Assembly (NCBI GenBank): GCA_030432695.1
Contig: JAUILN010000020.1
Span: forward strand, 124,001-188,000
Reading direction: 5' to 3'
DNA from: a bacterium
GTDB taxonomy: Bacteria; Planctomycetota; UBA1135; UBA2386
DNA: 64,000 bases
Every line of letters starts with the position of its first letter. Within the stretch, counting starts at the first letter, position 1. Positions 17,709-26,848 of this stretch are shown here, in pieces. The notes under the pieces are model-generated. The model saw only the letters and a list, made by a program, of their open reading frames with translations. It had not been told where the DNA came from and made no database searches. The position numbers and the translations under genes were made by a program.

Positions 17709-20700
17709 TCAGTCGCCGAGCAGCATCACCATCGGGTTGCTCAGCTCGACCTGTCCGCCGGCGTACTGCAGCGCATGCGCGAAACTCAGCGAGCCGCGCA
17801 GCGCCGGAGCGCTCGGCGCCCGGAAGCTGAATCTCAGCGCGCCGTTGGCGTCGAACGAGCCGACCAGTGACGACAGCGAGCCACCGACTTCGAGGTCGCC
17901 GATGCCGGGCACGTTGAGCGGGCCGGCATTGGTGCCGAGGATGATCGCCACCGGTGCCTGCGGCGCGCCGCGCAGGTCGACCGTCGCCGTGGCGCCGAGG
18001 CCGATCTGTGCAGGCGTCACCCGGAACTCGACCGGCGGGTTGGGCACGCCGGACAGCGAGGTGACCTCGACGTCGTCGAGGTTCCAGCCGCCGAGGTTGA
18101 ACGGCAGCAGCGAGCGCAGGTTGAACTCGATCCGCACGTTGGCGCGGTTCGCGGCGCCGGGCAGCGCGACCTCCTGCATGCTCCAGCCGGTGTCGGCCAC
18201 GCCGGTGCCACCCCAGGCCTGCGTGCCGTTGGCGCGGATCGCCGCCGAGTCGAGCGGACCGAGCGTCAGCCAGCGTTGGAAGCGCAGCCGCACGTTGGTG
18301 CGGCCGGTGAAGTCGAGGGCGGGGCTCACCAGAGTCTGGTCGGAGAACCACTCGTAGGCACCGTTGCCCGGCATGCCGAGGTCAGTGCCGTAGACGTTCG
18401 GGCTCGACACCGCGGAGGCCGGGTCGCGCCAGTTGACGCCCAGCGAGCTGCCGCTGAGTCCGCGCGGCGCAGCGCGCTGCCACTCGTCGTTGGAGCCGGT
18501 CGAGGCCCAGCCGTTCGGCCCCGGGGAATCGAAGTGCTCCATCAGCACCTGTTCCTGCCGGCCGACGCCGAACTCGATCTCGTCGGTGAGCGGGAAGCGC
18601 TGTGGTAGGCCGCTGGAGTGGTCGATGTCGAACCAGTAGCTGATCGTCTCCGGCGCGGCGACTCCCGGGAGCAGTGCGACGAACTGGTTCGGGATGCCGG
18701 TCGGCTGCATGCGGCGTCGTCCCGGCGTCGTGCCGACGCGGTAGACCACCGAGACCCCGTTCACCGTGCCCTGCCGCGGGCTGATCAGCGCGAACACCGG
18801 ACGCGGGGTGAGCACGCGTTCGGTCGAGCCGAGCGCCGTGTGGGTCACGTCGGTGAGGATCAGCTGCGGGTGCGGCAGGTTGCGGGTGCGCGAGGCCGCC
18901 GAGAGGTCGGCGTAGTTCGGCGTGCCGTTGGTGAGGTTGCCGTCGTCGTCGTCGAGCAGGAACACCTCACGGACCGCATCGGGCTGGTTGGTCGCGTTGG
19001 CGACGATCGAGGCGACCACGATGCTCTCGGCGCGCGCGACGCCGGTCGCCCGTCCCAGCGACGCGATCAGCCGGGCGCGGACGTCCCAGGCCCAACCCAT
19101 GAAGCACTCGCCCTTCGGGTGTGGCGCCCCGCCGGGTGGGAATCCACCGTTCGGATAGGTGGTGTTGTTCAATGCCGTCCGCACGAACCCGCCGGTGGTG
19201 GTGAAGTCCCGGCCGACGACGGGATCGTCCATGCGGTAGGTGGCGAGGATGTCGCCCCAGCCCTCGGACAGGCCGTCGACCTGCGAGATGCCGCCGAAGC
19301 GGTCGTCGAGGCCGTGGCCCCACTCGTGGTAGATCACGGACGAGTAGCCGCTCATGTTGCAGCTGCCGCCTGCCGCGTAGAAGTTGATCGTGTTCTGGGT
19401 GTAGAAGGCGTTGCACTCCTGCGCGATGTTGACCGTCGCAGCGATGTTGGAGAGCTGCGTGAGCTGTGCGCCAGGTCCGACCAGGCCTTCGATCCACTCG
19501 CGTGCGTCGTCGACGAACCACGCGACCGTGGGCTGCGACCACTGCAACGCGTTGTCGGACGACTGGCCGAGCACGATCTGCATCGGCACGCCGGGCATGG
19601 CCTGCACCGACGCGCGCGCCGGCGTGCCCTGCTGGGGCGAGATGCCGCCGGCGACGTGCCGGACGTCGCCGCTGCCGAGGGCGACGGTGAGGGTGACGGG
19701 GGCGGTGCCGGAATAGGGGATCGAGAAGGCGCCGCTGGCGTCGGTGAACGCCGAGCCGACCGCGCCGGCGTCCACGCGGATACCTCGCAGTGGCAGCTCC
19801 ATCAGTGCGTCGAGCGGGCTCGCGCCACGGTTCAGCCACGCGGTGACGGTGCCGGACAGTGCAGTCGGTGCGACCCCGGTCGTCGGTGCGTTCGCGCGGC
19901 TGGATGCGCGGCGGGCGAGCAGCCGACCGAGGTGGCCACCGGTCGCGGAATGCGAGGTGGCGCTCGGGCCGCTCGCTCCGTGCGCGGGACCCGGTTCACC
20001 GTCGATGTGGTCGTGGCCGAACGCGCAGCGGTGCACGAGGTCGATCTCGGCGAGGACCGTGCCGTCGTCGGCGCCGACGTAGACGTCGCGGACCGTCAGT
20101 GCGGCGGTCGGCGAAGCGGCGCGCCTCGAGTCGACGCGAACCTTCCAGGCGAGGCGCGGCGTCGCGGGTGCGAGCGCGGCGACGTCGGCGTGGATCACCA
20201 GCTGGGGCGCCGAGTCCGCCGGGTTCGCGGGGCCGGGCTCGTCGAACAGCAGCGCGGGGGCGATCTGACCCAGGTGCTGCCATGCCGTGGCGCGAGCGCG
20301 TCCGGCGTCGATCGAGGGCCGGACGTCGAAGTCGGGTGGCACTGCGACTGCCTGTGAGCCGAACATCGACACCACGCCGGTGCGGTGCAGGCGGACGTCG
20401 GCGCGGCCACCGATCACCTCGAGGTCGCGGAACCGTTGCCGGTAGACGAACACGTGCACGCGCTCCAGCGGCGCCGCGACGTCCTCGACGAACGCCGAGT
20501 TGCCGAGACCCAGGAGGCCGGCGTGCTCGGTGAGGACCGCCCGGGCGAGGCGCGAAGCGGTCGCGAGGTCGTCGACGCGACCCGTCGCGACCCGCAGTCC
20601 GGGTCCGGTGATCGCCTTCGGCGTGGCGGTCGCGGGGCACCAGTCGGCGGACCAGTTCGGACCGTGGCGGTCGACGAAGCCGGTCCAGCCGTCGGCGATC

Positions 20701-20780
20701 GACTGGAGATGTGGAGTCGGGGCCTGGGCGACGAGTGGCAGGCACGTCGTCGCGGCCAGCAGGATGACGGCGCGAAGCAT
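17709..20780 (-). CDS. Secreted M36-like (fungalysin-type) metalloprotease
   Basis: Predicted protein of 1023 aa. The start at 20780 gives the signal peptide LRAVILLAATTCLPLVAQA; the longer track ORF adds unlikely sequence. Residues about 80-190 look like an FTP/PepSY propeptide. A CpReg-like insert (LRGIRVDAGAVGSAFTDASG) precedes the protease core. The zinc site is HEWGHGLDD (about 487) with the third ligand glutamate in LSEGWGD (about 506), the gluzincin arrangement seen in M36. The C-terminal half holds a jelly-roll-like region and a final module (LRGSLSFAHALQ ... SNPMVMLLGD) that resembles one in the 9816 protein. It is likely autoprocessed and secreted. Confidence 0.85.
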   Translation of the reverse strand: MLRAVILLAATTCLPLVAQAPTPHLQSIADGWTGFVDRHGPNWSADWCPATATPKAITGPGLRVATGRVDDLATASRLARAVLTEHAGLLGLGNSAFVEDVAAPLERVHVFVYRQRFRDLEVIGGRADVRLHRTGVVSMFGSQAVAVPPDFDVRPSIDAGRARATAWQHLGQIAPALLFDEPGPANPADSAPQLVIHADVAALAPATPRLAWKVRVDSRRAASPTAALTVRDVYVGADDGTVLAEIDLVHRCAFGHDHIDGEPGPAHGASGPSATSHSATGGHLGRLLARRASSRANAPTTGVAPTALSGTVTAWLNRGASPLDALMELPLRGIRVDAGAVGSAFTDASGAFSIPYSGTAPVTLTVALGSGDVRHVAGGISPQQGTPARASVQAMPGVPMQIVLGQSSDNALQWSQPTVAWFVDDAREWIEGLVGPGAQLTQLSNIAATVNIAQECNAFYTQNTINFYAAGGSCNMSGYSSVIYHEWGHGLDDRFGGISQVDGLSEGWGDILATYRMDDPVVGRDFTTTGGFVRTALNNTTYPNGGFPPGGAPHPKGECFMGWAWDVRARLIASLGRATGVARAESIVVASIVANATNQPDAVREVFLLDDDDGNLTNGTPNYADLSAASRTRNLPHPQLILTDVTHTALGSTERVLTPRPVFALISPRQGTVNGVSVVYRVGTTPGRRRMQPTGIPNQFVALLPGVAAPETISYWFDIDHSSGLPQRFPLTDEIEFGVGRQEQVLMEHFDSPGPNGWASTGSNDEWQRAAPRGLSGSSLGVNWRDPASAVSSPNVYGTDLGMPGNGAYEWFSDQTLVSPALDFTGRTNVRLRFQRWLTLGPLDSAAIRANGTQAWGGTGVADTGWSMQEVALPGAANRANVRIEFNLRSLLPFNLGGWNLDDVEVTSLSGVPNPPVEFRVTPAQIGLGATATVDLRGAPQAPVAIILGTNAGPLNVPGIGDLEVGGSLSSLVGSFDANGALRFSFRAPSAPALRGSLSFAHALQYAGGQVELSNPMVMLLGD

Positions 20781-20961
20781 GGTGGTGGTGGAATGCAGGG
20801 ATCGTGGGGCTATGGCCGTGGTGGATGCCGCGATGAGGTGGGTTTCGCGGGCAGGGCCCAGAGAGCAGGGCCGAGCATGTTCGCAGACCGGCGGCGTCTT
20901 GACGAGGGACCCCCCATCCGCGGGCGGGCGCATCCGGGGCCCGGCGGCCGTCTCGCCGGAG

Positions 20962-21549
20962 TCAGGCCCGCAGCGCCGACAGCGTCGCTTCGATCACGCC
21001 GCGGGAGAACGACGGCGAATCCATGACTCGGCCGGTGACCGCGAGACCTTGCAGGGTGGCCAGGACCATCCGTGCATGGCTACGGGTCGAGCCGTGGGGT
21101 GTCAGTTCCCCGGCGTCGCGGGCGGCGCGCAGCGCGTCGTGCAGCAGGTCTTCGACCCTGCGGAGGTGCAGGCGGAACAGTGCCGCGAACTGGGGGTCGT
21201 CCTGGCAGGTCTGGGCCGCGCCCACCGCGAACAGGCAGCCCCAGTTGCCTTGCTCGGCGCACTCCCGCTGCCGTCGCCGCAGCATGCGGCCCACCGCGGC
21301 GATCCGGCTGGAGCCGTGCGCGAGTTCGGTCCGCAGGATCTCGAGCTGCCGGTCGGAGTAGCGCTCGACCGCGCGCGTGAAGAGTCCCCGCTTGTCCCCG
21401 AACGTGTCGTAGAGGCTCTTCCGGGCGATGCCCATCGTGCCGAGCAGCTCGGCCAGGCCGGCGGCCGCGTAGCCCTTGGAGCCGAAGCACTCGATCGCGG
21501 CGTCGAGTGCCGCGTCGGGATCGAACGACTTCGCGGGTCCGCGCGGCAT
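20962..21549 (-). CDS. TetR/AcrR-family transcriptional regulator
   Basis: Predicted protein of 195 aa. The N-terminal helix-turn-helix is at residues about 10-55 (ALDAAIECFGSKGYAAAGLAEL and GIARKSLYDTFGDKRGLF), the standard TetR layout. The C-terminal ligand domain contains NWGCLFAVGAAQT, typical of the subfamily that controls redox or efflux genes. It lies 51 bases downstream of the lipoprotein gene on the same strand. No neighbouring efflux or oxidoreductase gene is seen, so its target is unknown. Confidence 0.92.
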   Translation of the reverse strand: MPRGPAKSFDPDAALDAAIECFGSKGYAAAGLAELLGTMGIARKSLYDTFGDKRGLFTRAVERYSDRQLEILRTELAHGSSRIAAVGRMLRRRQRECAEQGNWGCLFAVGAAQTCQDDPQFAALFRLHLRRVEDLLHDALRAARDAGELTPHGSTRSHARMVLATLQGLAVTGRVMDSPSFSRGVIEATLSALRA

Positions 21550-21600
21550 GGGAGGAGTCTCGGGAACCGAAACCGGTCGGTCACGGTGGAAGCGCGCGCC

Positions 21601-22218
21601 TCAGCGACCTTCCGAGCGTTCCACGTCGACCACTCCGCCCGAGTCGCCCTCTTGAACGCCACCGACGTCCGGGTCGATCCGGTCGAGCAAGTACTTGACT
21701 TCGAACTCGTTCTCGAAGCCCGTGTTCGGGTCGCGCATCGTCAGCGAGCCGGTGCCCTCCAACTGATCGCCCTCCGCGTTGATGGCGAGAGTCAGCAGCC
21801 AGCTCATCCCGCTCGGAACGAGGTCGTTGGAGACCGGCGATTCGTAGCTGTAGCCGAAGACGACGGTCTCGTCGGTCACGTCGTTCTCGTATTGGATGAG
21901 CGGGAGACCCAGATCTGCCTCGATGCCGCTCTGCGACAAGTCCCGGAGCAATCCGCCTGGCGCCTGGCGCGAGCGGACGAAGCCGCGCCGGTTCGCGCCG
22001 CTTTCGATCGTCACCAGGTCGCCCTCGACGATCACGTACTCGAGGCCGTTCCCGGGTGGAGGGGTTCGCGGCAGGATCCGAGCCGCGCGGACCCGCCAAC
22101 GTCCCGCCGGGCGCACCTTGGCCGGCGGCTTCACGCCGTCGGAGCTGCTGCAGCCCGACAACATGCAGAACAGGGCCGCGAAGCCCAGGATGCACAGGAC
22201 GATGAGAGGGCGGGACAT
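21601..22218 (-). CDS. Lipoprotein of unknown function
   Basis: Predicted protein of 205 aa. A lipoprotein signal LIVLCILGFAALFCMLSGC ends in the lipobox LSGC at about residue 23, so the protein is lipid-anchored. The mature part is mostly beta strands (LEYVIVEGDLVTIESG, WLLTLAINAEGDQLEGTGSLTM), the pattern of a small lipocalin-like or META-like sandwich. I do not recognise a family. It is 52 bases downstream of the kinase-FGE gene and may be cotranscribed with it and with the TetR gene. Confidence 0.75.
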   Translation of the reverse strand: MSRPLIVLCILGFAALFCMLSGCSSSDGVKPPAKVRPAGRWRVRAARILPRTPPPGNGLEYVIVEGDLVTIESGANRRGFVRSRQAPGGLLRDLSQSGIEADLGLPLIQYENDVTDETVVFGYSYESPVSNDLVPSGMSWLLTLAINAEGDQLEGTGSLTMRDPNTGFENEFEVKYLLDRIDPDVGGVQEGDSGGVVDVERSEGR

Positions 22219-22270
22219 GCCGAGGAACGTGTGTACCCGAGCCGGCGGGGGCGCGCCAGACCGGGTCGGG

Positions 22271-24628
22271 TCAACGAGGTCTCGTCAGAGGCTCCTCGGG
22301 CGGTTCGACGAGATGGATGATCGGCCGGATTCCGATGTAGCCGATCGCCTCGGGAGGGGCGAAGGCCCGGTAGGCGAGCTGGCTGGTTTCGGCCAGCTCC
22401 GAGATGTTGCCGCCCCGGCAGGCCCGCTCGGAGGTCAGGTCGCCGCGGTCGATCCGGCCGCGCAGCCCGTCGCCGTCTCGCGGCTCCGCATCGTCCTTCT
22501 CGGCATCTCGCTCGAGACACCATTCCCGGACGTTGCCGATGACGTCGTGGAGCCCGAACGCGTTCGGGTCGTAGGTCCCGACCGGCGAGAACAGGAAGAA
22601 GCCATCGTCCCAGGGCTCGTGCCCACCCTCGGTCTCCTGATTGAGCCGGCGCAATCCGCGCCGTGCCGCCTCGTCGCTCAGATTGCCGATCCGGGCCAGG
22701 TCCTTGGATTCCGAGGTGCCGGGCCATGGCGTGGTGCTGCCGGCGGCGGCGGCGTGCTCCCATTGCGCCTCGGTCGGCAGGGACATGCCGTGTAGGCGGA
22801 GCAATGCATCCGCCATGTCCCAGCTCACGTCGGAGACGGGGTATTGGTTGGGAGCTTCGATATCGGTGCGGGCCCGCGCGCCGACCATGCGCTGCCATTG
22901 CGCGTAGTCGATCTCGTACTTGGACACGAAGTACGGGTCCAGCCGGAGCTCGCAGCGCGGTGAGTCGTACAGATGCGGGTCGCCGCTCGCGCTCCCCACC
23001 TGGGTGTCGCCGCCCGCCAGCAGCACGAACACGAGTCCGAGATCCGCGTCCAGCGGTCCGGCCACCGGTCGATCGATGCGTCGGTGATCCGGTTCCGCGG
23101 ACGGCAGATGGTGGAATTGCCAGAGGCCGTTGTCGGGCTGTGGGCCGAGCGGCAGGAGCGTCGGCAGCCTCGGTACGACGAGACCGGCATAGGGCTGGTC
23201 GCTGCCCTCGGCGCAGGCGTCGAGTTCGAAGCGCTCCCAGGCTGCGGCATGGAAGCGTGCGAACTCCGGGTCGACCTCCAGCTCGAGCTGCTCCGCGCCG
23301 AGATCGATGCCACCACTGCGCAGCGTGGCGTCGTAGGCGAGGTCCTGGAAGGCCCGGAGGTCGGCCTCCCGCTCGGCGAGCAGTCGCTGGAACTCCTCCT
23401 CGTTGGTCGGGGCGAGTTCGGGGTCCTGGAACAACCACCGGTTCACGGTCGATAGCGCGCTGAGCGAGACCAGCAGCTGGCGACGCAGCACCTTGCGGGT
23501 CTCCGACCGCGCCTCGCGCTCCTTGTCGGCGGAGGCCTCGGCGGCTTGCCACGCGCTGAGACTGAACAGCAGCGATCCGAACAGGGCCACCAGCACGACC
23601 ATCGCCACCGCCGCCGGGCCGCGATACCGCCGCACCAGTTTGCCGAACCGGTAGCCGAAGCCCGGTGGCCCGGCGCTCACGGGCTCGGCGGTCAGGTGGC
23701 GCCGCAGATCCTCGGCGAGTTCGGACGCGGTCTGGTAGCGGCGGCTGCGGTCGCGCTGCAACGCGCGCAGCGTGATCCACTCCAGGTCGCCGCGGATCGC
23801 CTTCCGTAATCTCGGCAGGGTCGTGGAGCGGTTGGTCGCGATTCCCTGGGTCGTCGGGTTGCTGCCGACCAGGCGCGAGGTCGGCGAGGGCGCCTCCTCC
23901 TCGACGATGCGCCGCAGCATCTCCAACTTGCCACCCTTCAGGTGCTGCGAGCTGCTCACCGGTCGGTCGCCGACCAGCATTTCGAACAGCAGCACGCCGA
24001 GCGAGAACACGTCGGAGCGGGTGTCGATGTCGAGCGGTTCCAGCGAGGCCTGCTCGGGGCTCATGTACTCCGGCGTGCCGATCAGCGCGCCGCGCTGGGT
24101 GTGCATGTCGGAGCCGTCGCGCTCGGTGGCGCCCCGGGCCAGGCCGAAGTCGATGATCTTCGGCACCGGCTGGCCGCCCTGGTCGGTGACCAGCACGTTG
24201 GACGGCTTCAGGTCGCGGTGGACGATGCCCTTCAGGTGGGCGTGCTGCACGCCCTCGCAGACCTTGCGCATCAACTCCAGCCGCTCGGCGACGCCCAGCC
24301 GATTGCGGTCGCAGTAGTCGGTGATGCTGACGCCCCGCACCAGCTCCATCACCAGGAAGGGCTCGCCGTCGTCGGTCTCGCCGGCGTCGTAGACCCTCGC
24401 GATGTGGTCGTGCTCCATCGACGCGAGAGCCTGGCGTTCCTCCAGGAAGCGCCGCCGCGCCGAGGAACCCTCGCCGATCAGCTCGTGCACGACCTTCAGC
24501 GCGACCCGGCGACGCACCGGCTCGGTCTGCTCCGCGACGTAGACGACCCCCATCCCGCCGCTGCCTAGCTCGTCGAGGATCCGGTATCGTCCGATGCGGT
24601 CAGGTCGCTGCCTGGAGCCTTCCACCAT
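22271..24628 (-). CDS. Ser/Thr protein kinase fused to an FGE-sulfatase-like domain
   Basis: Predicted protein of 785 aa. The kinase domain is at about residues 15-290: GSGGMG (22-27), HRDLKPSNVL (about 135), DFGLARG and GTPEYMSPEQ. A single TM (about 334-352, AVAMVVLVALFGSLLFSL) leads to a linker and an FGE/SUMF1-like domain (about 555-780) with VSKYEIDYAQWQRM, PVSDVSWDMA, LPTEAQWEHAA and GNVREWC. In related kinases this domain sits outside the membrane and is thought to sense ligands. The paired FGE catalytic cysteines are not obvious, so enzymatic FGE activity is unlikely. It is divergent from coq4. Confidence 0.9.
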   Translation of the reverse strand: MVEGSRQRPDRIGRYRILDELGSGGMGVVYVAEQTEPVRRRVALKVVHELIGEGSSARRRFLEERQALASMEHDHIARVYDAGETDDGEPFLVMELVRGVSITDYCDRNRLGVAERLELMRKVCEGVQHAHLKGIVHRDLKPSNVLVTDQGGQPVPKIIDFGLARGATERDGSDMHTQRGALIGTPEYMSPEQASLEPLDIDTRSDVFSLGVLLFEMLVGDRPVSSSQHLKGGKLEMLRRIVEEEAPSPTSRLVGSNPTTQGIATNRSTTLPRLRKAIRGDLEWITLRALQRDRSRRYQTASELAEDLRRHLTAEPVSAGPPGFGYRFGKLVRRYRGPAAVAMVVLVALFGSLLFSLSAWQAAEASADKEREARSETRKVLRRQLLVSLSALSTVNRWLFQDPELAPTNEEEFQRLLAEREADLRAFQDLAYDATLRSGGIDLGAEQLELEVDPEFARFHAAAWERFELDACAEGSDQPYAGLVVPRLPTLLPLGPQPDNGLWQFHHLPSAEPDHRRIDRPVAGPLDADLGLVFVLLAGGDTQVGSASGDPHLYDSPRCELRLDPYFVSKYEIDYAQWQRMVGARARTDIEAPNQYPVSDVSWDMADALLRLHGMSLPTEAQWEHAAAAGSTTPWPGTSESKDLARIGNLSDEAARRGLRRLNQETEGGHEPWDDGFFLFSPVGTYDPNAFGLHDVIGNVREWCLERDAEKDDAEPRDGDGLRGRIDRGDLTSERACRGGNISELAETSQLAYRAFAPPEAIGYIGIRPIIHLVEPPEEPLTRPR

Positions 24629-24630
24629 CA

Positions 24631-24655
24631 GGGGTCAATCTAGGCGGACGACCCC
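24631..24655. promoter_or_regulatory. Dyad between the divergent kinase-FGE and coq4-like genes
   Basis: The arms GGGGTC and GACCCC are separated by 13 bases in the 54-base divergent spacer, immediately upstream of the kinase ATG. It could be an operator serving either gene. With only six GC-rich base pairs it may equally be chance. Confidence 0.22.
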
Positions 24656-24682
24656 GGCGCCCCGTCAGGAAAACCAGAACCC

Positions 24683-25381
24683 ATGCTGTTCGGACGGCAC
24701 GAGAACCACATCCACTACTTCCGCACCTTGAAGGGCGTGGTCGGCATGCTCGCCGCACCCGAGCACACCGAATCGGTGTTCGACATCGAGGACGGTCTCC
24801 GGGAGATCGAGGCCAGCAAGCGGATGATCGAGCACCTCCGCGGCTTCTCCGAGGTCCGCGAGATGATCGACTCGCGCTGGCTGGCCCAGGAGGACAAGGA
24901 CCTCGACCGGCTGGGCGCCTTGGCCGAGGGCTCGCTCGGCCGGGTCTTCGCCGACCACATCCGGACCAACGGCTTCGATCCGGACTACTACCGCCGCCTC
25001 GAGATCGTCGACGACGTCACCTACGTGATGATGCGCGTCCGCCAGACCCACGACCTGTGGCATTGCCTGACGGGCTTCGGAGTCGACCGGATCGGCGAGC
25101 TGGCGCTGAAGGCGTTCGAGCTGGCGCAGCTGCGGCGACCGATGGCGGCGGTGATCACCTCCGGTGGTGTGCTGCGGTTCCTGCTCAAGGATCCCGACCA
25201 GCTCGGTGAGGTGCTCCGCGGGATCTCGCAGGGATACCGCCTGGGCCTCGCCGCGCACCCGCTGCTGGCGTGCAAGTGGGAGGAGGACTGGGAGAAGCCG
25301 GTGGCGCAGTGGCGCGCCGAGTTGAACATCGACCCCGACCTCGCGGATCCGGATCGGGTGGCCTACCGTCCGGAGGGGTGA
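24683..25381 (+). CDS. Coq4-family protein
   Basis: Predicted protein of 232 aa. It carries the Coq4 metal motif HDxxH-x11-E exactly: H123-D124-L-W-H127 and E139 after eleven residues (QTHDLWHCLTGFGVDRIGE). In eukaryotes COQ4 is needed for ubiquinone biosynthesis and has been linked to oxidative decarboxylation of the quinone head-group precursor. No other ubiquinone genes are visible nearby, and planctomycetes generally use menaquinone, so the substrate here may differ. CAGGA lies about 12 bases before the ATG. It overlaps the DUF962 gene tail-to-tail by 19 bases. Confidence 0.88.
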   Translation: MLFGRHENHIHYFRTLKGVVGMLAAPEHTESVFDIEDGLREIEASKRMIEHLRGFSEVREMIDSRWLAQEDKDLDRLGALAEGSLGRVFADHIRTNGFDPDYYRRLEIVDDVTYVMMRVRQTHDLWHCLTGFGVDRIGELALKAFELAQLRRPMAAVITSGGVLRFLLKDPDQLGEVLRGISQGYRLGLAAHPLLACKWEEDWEKPVAQWRAELNIDPDLADPDRVAYRPEG

Positions 25382-25767
25382 TCGCCTGCGCGTTCGATCG
25401 CTTCGGGTTCGGACAGCGTGCGCGATCGCGGTAGCCGACAGTGCTGGTCGACCTCTCGACCCATGCGCCCGGTGAGGAACAGCCAGAACATCTTGAACTC
25501 CGCCATCAGCGACCAGCGGATGTAGCTCCAGGTCGCGGGCCGATTGCGTTCGAACACGAAGTGGCCGGTCCACGCCAACGCATAGGCGACCACCGGTGCG
25601 ACCGCCAGCAGCGCCCATTGACCGGTCCAGACGACGTAGCCGAGGATCGCGATCGTCACGAGGGCGGCGGCGTAATGCAGCACGCGGCAGAGCAGCTGGC
25701 TGTGTTCGCCCACGTAGAACGGCCAGAACTCTTCGAAGCTCTGGTAGCGCTGGTGCTCGTCGGTCAT
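25363..25767 (-). CDS. DUF962/Mpo1-like membrane protein
   Basis: Predicted protein of 134 aa from the ATG at 25767 (MTDEHQRYQSFEEFW), where family members usually begin; an ATG at 25794 would add nine residues. Family motifs are FYVGEHSQLLCRVLHY, the TM pair LVTIAILGYVVWTG and LLAVAPVVAYALAW, then GHFVFERNRPATW and FKMFWLFLTG. The yeast member Mpo1 is an iron-dependent dioxygenase in 2-hydroxy fatty acid alpha-oxidation. The conserved histidines (EH, LHY, GHF) are present. Lipid oxidation is therefore a reasonable guess. Confidence 0.82.
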   Translation of the reverse strand: MTDEHQRYQSFEEFWPFYVGEHSQLLCRVLHYAAALVTIAILGYVVWTGQWALLAVAPVVAYALAWTGHFVFERNRPATWSYIRWSLMAEFKMFWLFLTGRMGREVDQHCRLPRSRTLSEPEAIERAGDHPSGR

Positions 25768-25858
25768 CCGGAGAGGGGTGGTGAGCAGGGACATGGGCCA
25801 GGGTAGTGCCCGCCCTTGCCGCGGTCACGCCGTGCCGGGGACGCTTCTCGGAGTCCGG

Positions 25859-26824
25859 TCAGCGCACCGCGGCCTGGATGATCGAGATCCTCGGCGACTT
25901 CGAGGAGTCCTCCGCGTCGATCCGCACCGTGCCACCCACCGGCAACGTCCACGACTCGGGCCGATGCCCGAACGGCAGGCCGGCGACGATCGGGCAACGC
26001 ACGTCGGCGAGGCGCTCGCGGATCACCTCGGACGTCGGCTCGTGCTCGCTCGCCAGCGGCGTGTCCTCGGCGTGGAAGTCGCCGAGCAGCACCCCGGCGC
26101 AGCGCTCGAACACCCCGGCGGCGCGGAGCTGCGTCAGCATCCGGTCGACGCGGTACGGCGCCTCCTCGATGTCCTCGAGGAACAGGATCCGCCCGCTGCA
26201 ATCGATCTCGTCGGGGGTGCCCATCAGGGCGACCACCAGGCTGAGGTTGCCGCCGACCAGCTCGGCCTCGACGCGGCCTTCGCGGAGCACGTGCGGGCGG
26301 GGACCCAGCGCGCTGCCCGGCAGCTCGGGGGCCTCGCTCGCGTCCATCAACAGCCGCTGCTGCAGGCGCTCCATCGCCGCCCCCATCGCGAACGCCTCGC
26401 TGGTGGCGACCATCGGACCGTGCAGGCCGAGCAGCCCGATGCGGCGGAATGCCGCGGCGAGGATGGCGGTGATGTCGCTGTAGCCGAGGATCGGCTTGGG
26501 ATCCCGCTTCAGCGGCGCGAAGTCGAGCAGGTGCAGGATCCGCGTCGCGCCATAGCCGCCGCGGGTGCACAGGATCCCGCGGATCTCCGGGTCGGCGAAC
26601 GCGCGCTGCAGGTCGGCCGCCCGGCCGGCGTCGGAGCCGGCCAGGTAGCCGTGTTCCTCCAGGGCGTGCTCGCTCAGTTCCGGGCGGAGGCCGAGGGCGC
26701 GGAGGCGGTCCATGCCGCGCTCCAGGTTCGGCAGCGCCGACTTGCGGATCGGGCCGGCCGGGGAGACCACCGCGACGCGGTCCCCGCGGCGGAGCGCCTT
26801 GGGATGCAGCACCATGCCCGCCAT
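25859..26824 (-). CDS. ldcA: LD-carboxypeptidase (S66 family)
   Basis: Predicted protein of 321 aa. S66 enzymes cut the L-D bond of muropeptide tetrapeptides during peptidoglycan recycling; relatives (MccF) detoxify microcin C. The nucleophile serine is in PILGYSDIT (S116), the glutamate in LFLEDIEEAPYR and the histidine in GLPFGHRPES. The region LCTRGGYGATRIL is also typical. No signal peptide is visible, in line with a cytoplasmic recycling role. It lies 24 bases downstream of topA on the same strand and may be cotranscribed. Confidence 0.92.
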   Translation of the reverse strand: MAGMVLHPKALRRGDRVAVVSPAGPIRKSALPNLERGMDRLRALGLRPELSEHALEEHGYLAGSDAGRAADLQRAFADPEIRGILCTRGGYGATRILHLLDFAPLKRDPKPILGYSDITAILAAAFRRIGLLGLHGPMVATSEAFAMGAAMERLQQRLLMDASEAPELPGSALGPRPHVLREGRVEAELVGGNLSLVVALMGTPDEIDCSGRILFLEDIEEAPYRVDRMLTQLRAAGVFERCAGVLLGDFHAEDTPLASEHEPTSEVIRERLADVRCPIVAGLPFGHRPESWTLPVGGTVRIDAEDSSKSPRISIIQAAVR

Positions 26825-26848
26825 CGTCGCACGGCGGGTGGTCGGTGC

